NCBI GenBank assembly: GCA_007127665.1
Contig: SKYY01000024.1
Span: forward strand, 1-8,890
Reading direction: 5' to 3'
DNA: 8,890 nt
Source of the DNA: Balneolales bacterium
GTDB lineage: Bacteria > Bacteroidota > Rhodothermia > Balneolales > Natronogracilivirgulaceae
The first letter of the stretch is position 1. Each line of letters starts with the position of its first letter. Below are positions 6,809-8,890 of this stretch, one piece after another. A model generated the notes under the pieces. That model searched no databases. It had not been told where the DNA came from and saw nothing but the letters and a program-made list of their open reading frames with translations. The translations under genes were made by a program, and so were the position numbers.

Positions 6809-8890
6809 TCAGTATGAGAGCCGGAACTGTATTCCGAGTTGTGACCTGATCGGACCTGCCGTCTGGTCATTTCCGGATCCGACAGCCGTGCGGTCGAAGT
6901 AACGTATCCTTGTGTACTTCAATTCCGCCAGCAGCCATGTAAAGGGCTGAAACCGCACTACGGCATACATATGCCGGCCAACTCCGGAAAGCATGCGTGA
7001 AGTCATGACATGAGTCAGGTCGAATTCATGGAGATACAGTCGCGAACGGAAGTCGTCTGTGTCGAAAAGCGCCCAACCCAGATCAAATCGAAGTGATTTT
7101 GCCGGCTGCCAGCGCACTGTTATACTGACGGCAATCCCGGTTTTGTCCGGAAAGTCCGACTTCGATGCAGTATTTCCGGGCAGATCTGTTCCCGTTGCAT
7201 CTGTAGGTTGTTTCGCAGATTCGGGGGCACCATCTGCAGGGGCGACGATTTCCGGTACAGGTGCCCCCGGCGAGACTGCTCCTGATAAACCGGATCTCAG
7301 TCCATCTGTTCCATGTACGGGGGAAAGCGATGACAGCACGGCATCATATCGGGAACGGACAAGCAGTCTTGGATGGACTTGCCAGCTCATCTGAAAGCGA
7401 CCGCTCAGCCTGCCTGAAACCGCTGCTGCCCGATGCCGGCGGTGAAAGTCATCAAGGTTATCCAGCTCCGTTGAACGTTCCTTGTACCGAATCCGTATCT
7501 GATATTCCATACCGGGCCGGTACCTGTACTGAATATGGAACATGCTTTCCCATCCGTGCAATGGCCTGGTGCTGCTGCGTCCGGGCTCGGGAAACCGGAA
7601 GCGGTCCAGGAAAAAGGACAAATGCAGCCCTTGCAAGGGCCTCAATCGCATTCCCAGATACCAGCCGGACTGATTGGATGGGATTGCGGTTCCCTCCCCG
7701 AATCCGTTTGCATACGCGGCCCAATATCCTGGCTGATAATCGCGAACAGCAAAAACCCAATCCGCATCTGCGGGATAGGAGGCCATAATGCCGCTTGTCC
7801 AGGAATTTCGGTGGATGTTTTCGGCAATCTGCCCGATCTCATATCCTGTACCGGCAGACCATGCATATTCACCGAAAAAACGAACGGACTTCATCTGAAA
7901 TGTACCATCGATCCCAATCGCCTGATGCGGACTTCCCTGCATTGGTGAGGAATTCGGATGAGGGATCACGGGACGGTTCAGCTTGAAGGAAGTCCACGTG
8001 AACCCCAGGTTCCCATGGCTGTGAACCAGTGTGATATTGCTTCCCATTACCGTTTCACGGACATTATTCCTTCGCAGCCGCTCATTTTCAGTCCGGTGGA
8101 ATGGGTTGTTGGTGGGTGGTCTTATGGTATCGCCGTGCACTTCCACAGCGGAACGATGACGCGATGAATAGAGCAAGGACATGAACAGCCCCGTTTCCGT
8201 CTTATGGGAAAACCATGGGAGCGGAACCTCCAGTTCTGTTGCTGCACCACGAAAAAAAGCGGTTTGCCCGGATGATCGGTATGGGGTAATTCCATGTGAT
8301 CGCCTGAATGGTGCCGAATGGGCCGGCCCTCCTTTGCCAAAGGAAGAGCTGTTCCATAACACCAGCCCCTGCCCGAATCGTGCTGTGTAATCCCCGATGA
8401 TTACTCTGTTTAGGATACCCGTGCCATTGTAGGACAGGTGGGCGGACGTGAAATCAAATCCATGCGGCGGGTCATAGGGTTCACCCGGCAGCTTCACCTG
8501 GGTCAGGTTCGCAGAAAACCGGTTGGCATGAAATGTTTGTCTGTGGTATAAACGTGACGGTGATCCGGCATAATGTGCCGGGTTTTCATCCGATTCGATA
8601 TAACCGGATGCCGCCGGAAAGGATTGCTGGTAACGGAAAAACTGCTGGGCACTGAATTGTCTGCCATTACCGGTCCTTCGGCTGCGGGCGGATGCGCTGT
8701 GTTCAGGTCCGATTGTAACCCAGGGCTGGATCCTGCCGGCGGTCACCGGTCCTATTCCGGGAACCTTGACCAGATCCTCGATGGCCGTGAACGCATGTTC
8801 TTCACGCCAGCTGAGAATGGCATTCACAATCCGGTCCGTGATGTCCGGAATAAGGAACAACTCCTGTCTGGAGGATGTGTTAAGATTTAC
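6809..8890 (-). CDS. Helix-hairpin-helix domain outer-membrane beta-barrel protein, 5'-partial
   Basis: The coding frame is open through the right edge: minus-strand codons from 8890 read VNLNTSSRQELFLIPDIT, so the gene starts outside the window and a TTG at 8860 is not its start. The visible part is 693 aa plus stop. Seen: residues 1-60 contain paired ComEA-like HhH motifs (VNLNTSSRQEL; LVKVPGIGPVTAGRI at about 40-54). After a linker, a long region of alternating polar/aromatic strands follows, including IIGDYTARFGQGLVLWNSSSFGKG (about 164-187), a stretch I associate with an uncharacterised FCB-group family of HhH-containing barrel proteins. The C-terminus LGIQFRLSY ends in an aromatic residue, as expected for a final barrel strand recognised by the BAM machinery. 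A Pro/Ala/Gly/Ser-rich insert at about 523-583 is probably a surface loop. A signal peptide would lie upstream of the window. It is convergent with the NusG-like gene. Function is unknown: HhH suggests nucleic-acid contact, but here it may be only a structural periplasmic module. Confidence 0.8.
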   Translation of the reverse strand, partial: VNLNTSSRQELFLIPDITDRIVNAILSWREEHAFTAIEDLVKVPGIGPVTAGRIQPWVTIGPEHSASARSRRTGNGRQFSAQQFFRYQQSFPAASGYIESDENPAHYAGSPSRLYHRQTFHANRFSANLTQVKLPGEPYDPPHGFDFTSAHLSYNGTGILNRVIIGDYTARFGQGLVLWNSSSFGKGGPAHSAPFRRSHGITPYRSSGQTAFFRGAATELEVPLPWFSHKTETGLFMSLLYSSRHRSAVEVHGDTIRPPTNNPFHRTENERLRRNNVRETVMGSNITLVHSHGNLGFTWTSFKLNRPVIPHPNSSPMQGSPHQAIGIDGTFQMKSVRFFGEYAWSAGTGYEIGQIAENIHRNSWTSGIMASYPADADWVFAVRDYQPGYWAAYANGFGEGTAIPSNQSGWYLGMRLRPLQGLHLSFFLDRFRFPEPGRSSTRPLHGWESMFHIQYRYRPGMEYQIRIRYKERSTELDNLDDFHRRHRAAAVSGRLSGRFQMSWQVHPRLLVRSRYDAVLSSLSPVHGTDGLRSGLSGAVSPGAPVPEIVAPADGAPESAKQPTDATGTDLPGNTASKSDFPDKTGIAVSITVRWQPAKSLRFDLGWALFDTDDFRSRLYLHEFDLTHVMTSRMLSGVGRHMYAVVRFQPFTWLLAELKYTRIRYFDRTAVGSGNDQTAGPIRSQLGIQFRLSY

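Noticed and set aside
7261..7788. 175-codon plus-strand open frame
   Set aside because: Antisense shadow within the barrel gene, rich in Pro, Arg and Cys, with no family resemblance.
8858..8860. TTG as start codon of the barrel gene
   Set aside because: The upstream in-frame codons to the window edge encode VNLNTSSRQE, the first helix of the HhH motif, so coding continues beyond the window.

Overview
The window carries five protein-coding genes and looks like ordinary chromosome from a Gram-negative bacterium of the Bacteroidota/Balneolota/Rhodothermota (FCB) type. The taxonomic inference rests on three things: a UpxY-type NusG paralog, a methionyl-tRNA synthetase with a KLSTS signature loop and a fused C-terminal tRNA-binding domain, and an outer-membrane beta-barrel with N-terminal helix-hairpin-helix (HhH) motifs. 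Base composition is moderate, roughly half G+C by eye; the NusG-like gene and the spacers around it look A+T richer. No species can be named from this alone.

Layout from left to right. Three genes lie on the minus strand and read right to left: metG (3682-5709), a GH13 isoamylase/pullulanase-type debranching enzyme (1613-3631) 50 bp behind it, and a LeuT/MhsT-type Na+-coupled transporter (60-1418) after a 194-bp gap. That gap holds imperfect repeats, one of which is a partial copy of the 3' end of the GH13 gene, and a possible promoter for the transporter. To the right of metG a 337-bp divergent spacer (5710-6046) leads into the only plus-strand gene, a UpxY/RfaH-like NusG paralog (6047-6556). 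A 252-bp convergent spacer (6557-6808) follows, with 2.4 copies of a 34-35 bp direct repeat. The last gene (6809-8890, minus strand) encodes the HhH beta-barrel protein; it runs off the right edge, so its N-terminus is not visible.

How the genes fit together: metG and the debranching enzyme may be co-transcribed, and the transporter may be read through or have its own promoter. I see no shared pathway among the three. The NusG paralog stands alone, although its family normally heads long surface-polysaccharide operons. No RNA gene, CRISPR array, insertion sequence or prophage is visible. The items most worth a second look are the isolated antiterminator with its repeat-bearing 3' spacer, the uncharacterised HhH/beta-barrel protein, the duplicated gene end in the 1.4-1.65 kb gap, and the apparent loss of both partners of the extracellular-gate salt bridge in the transporter.
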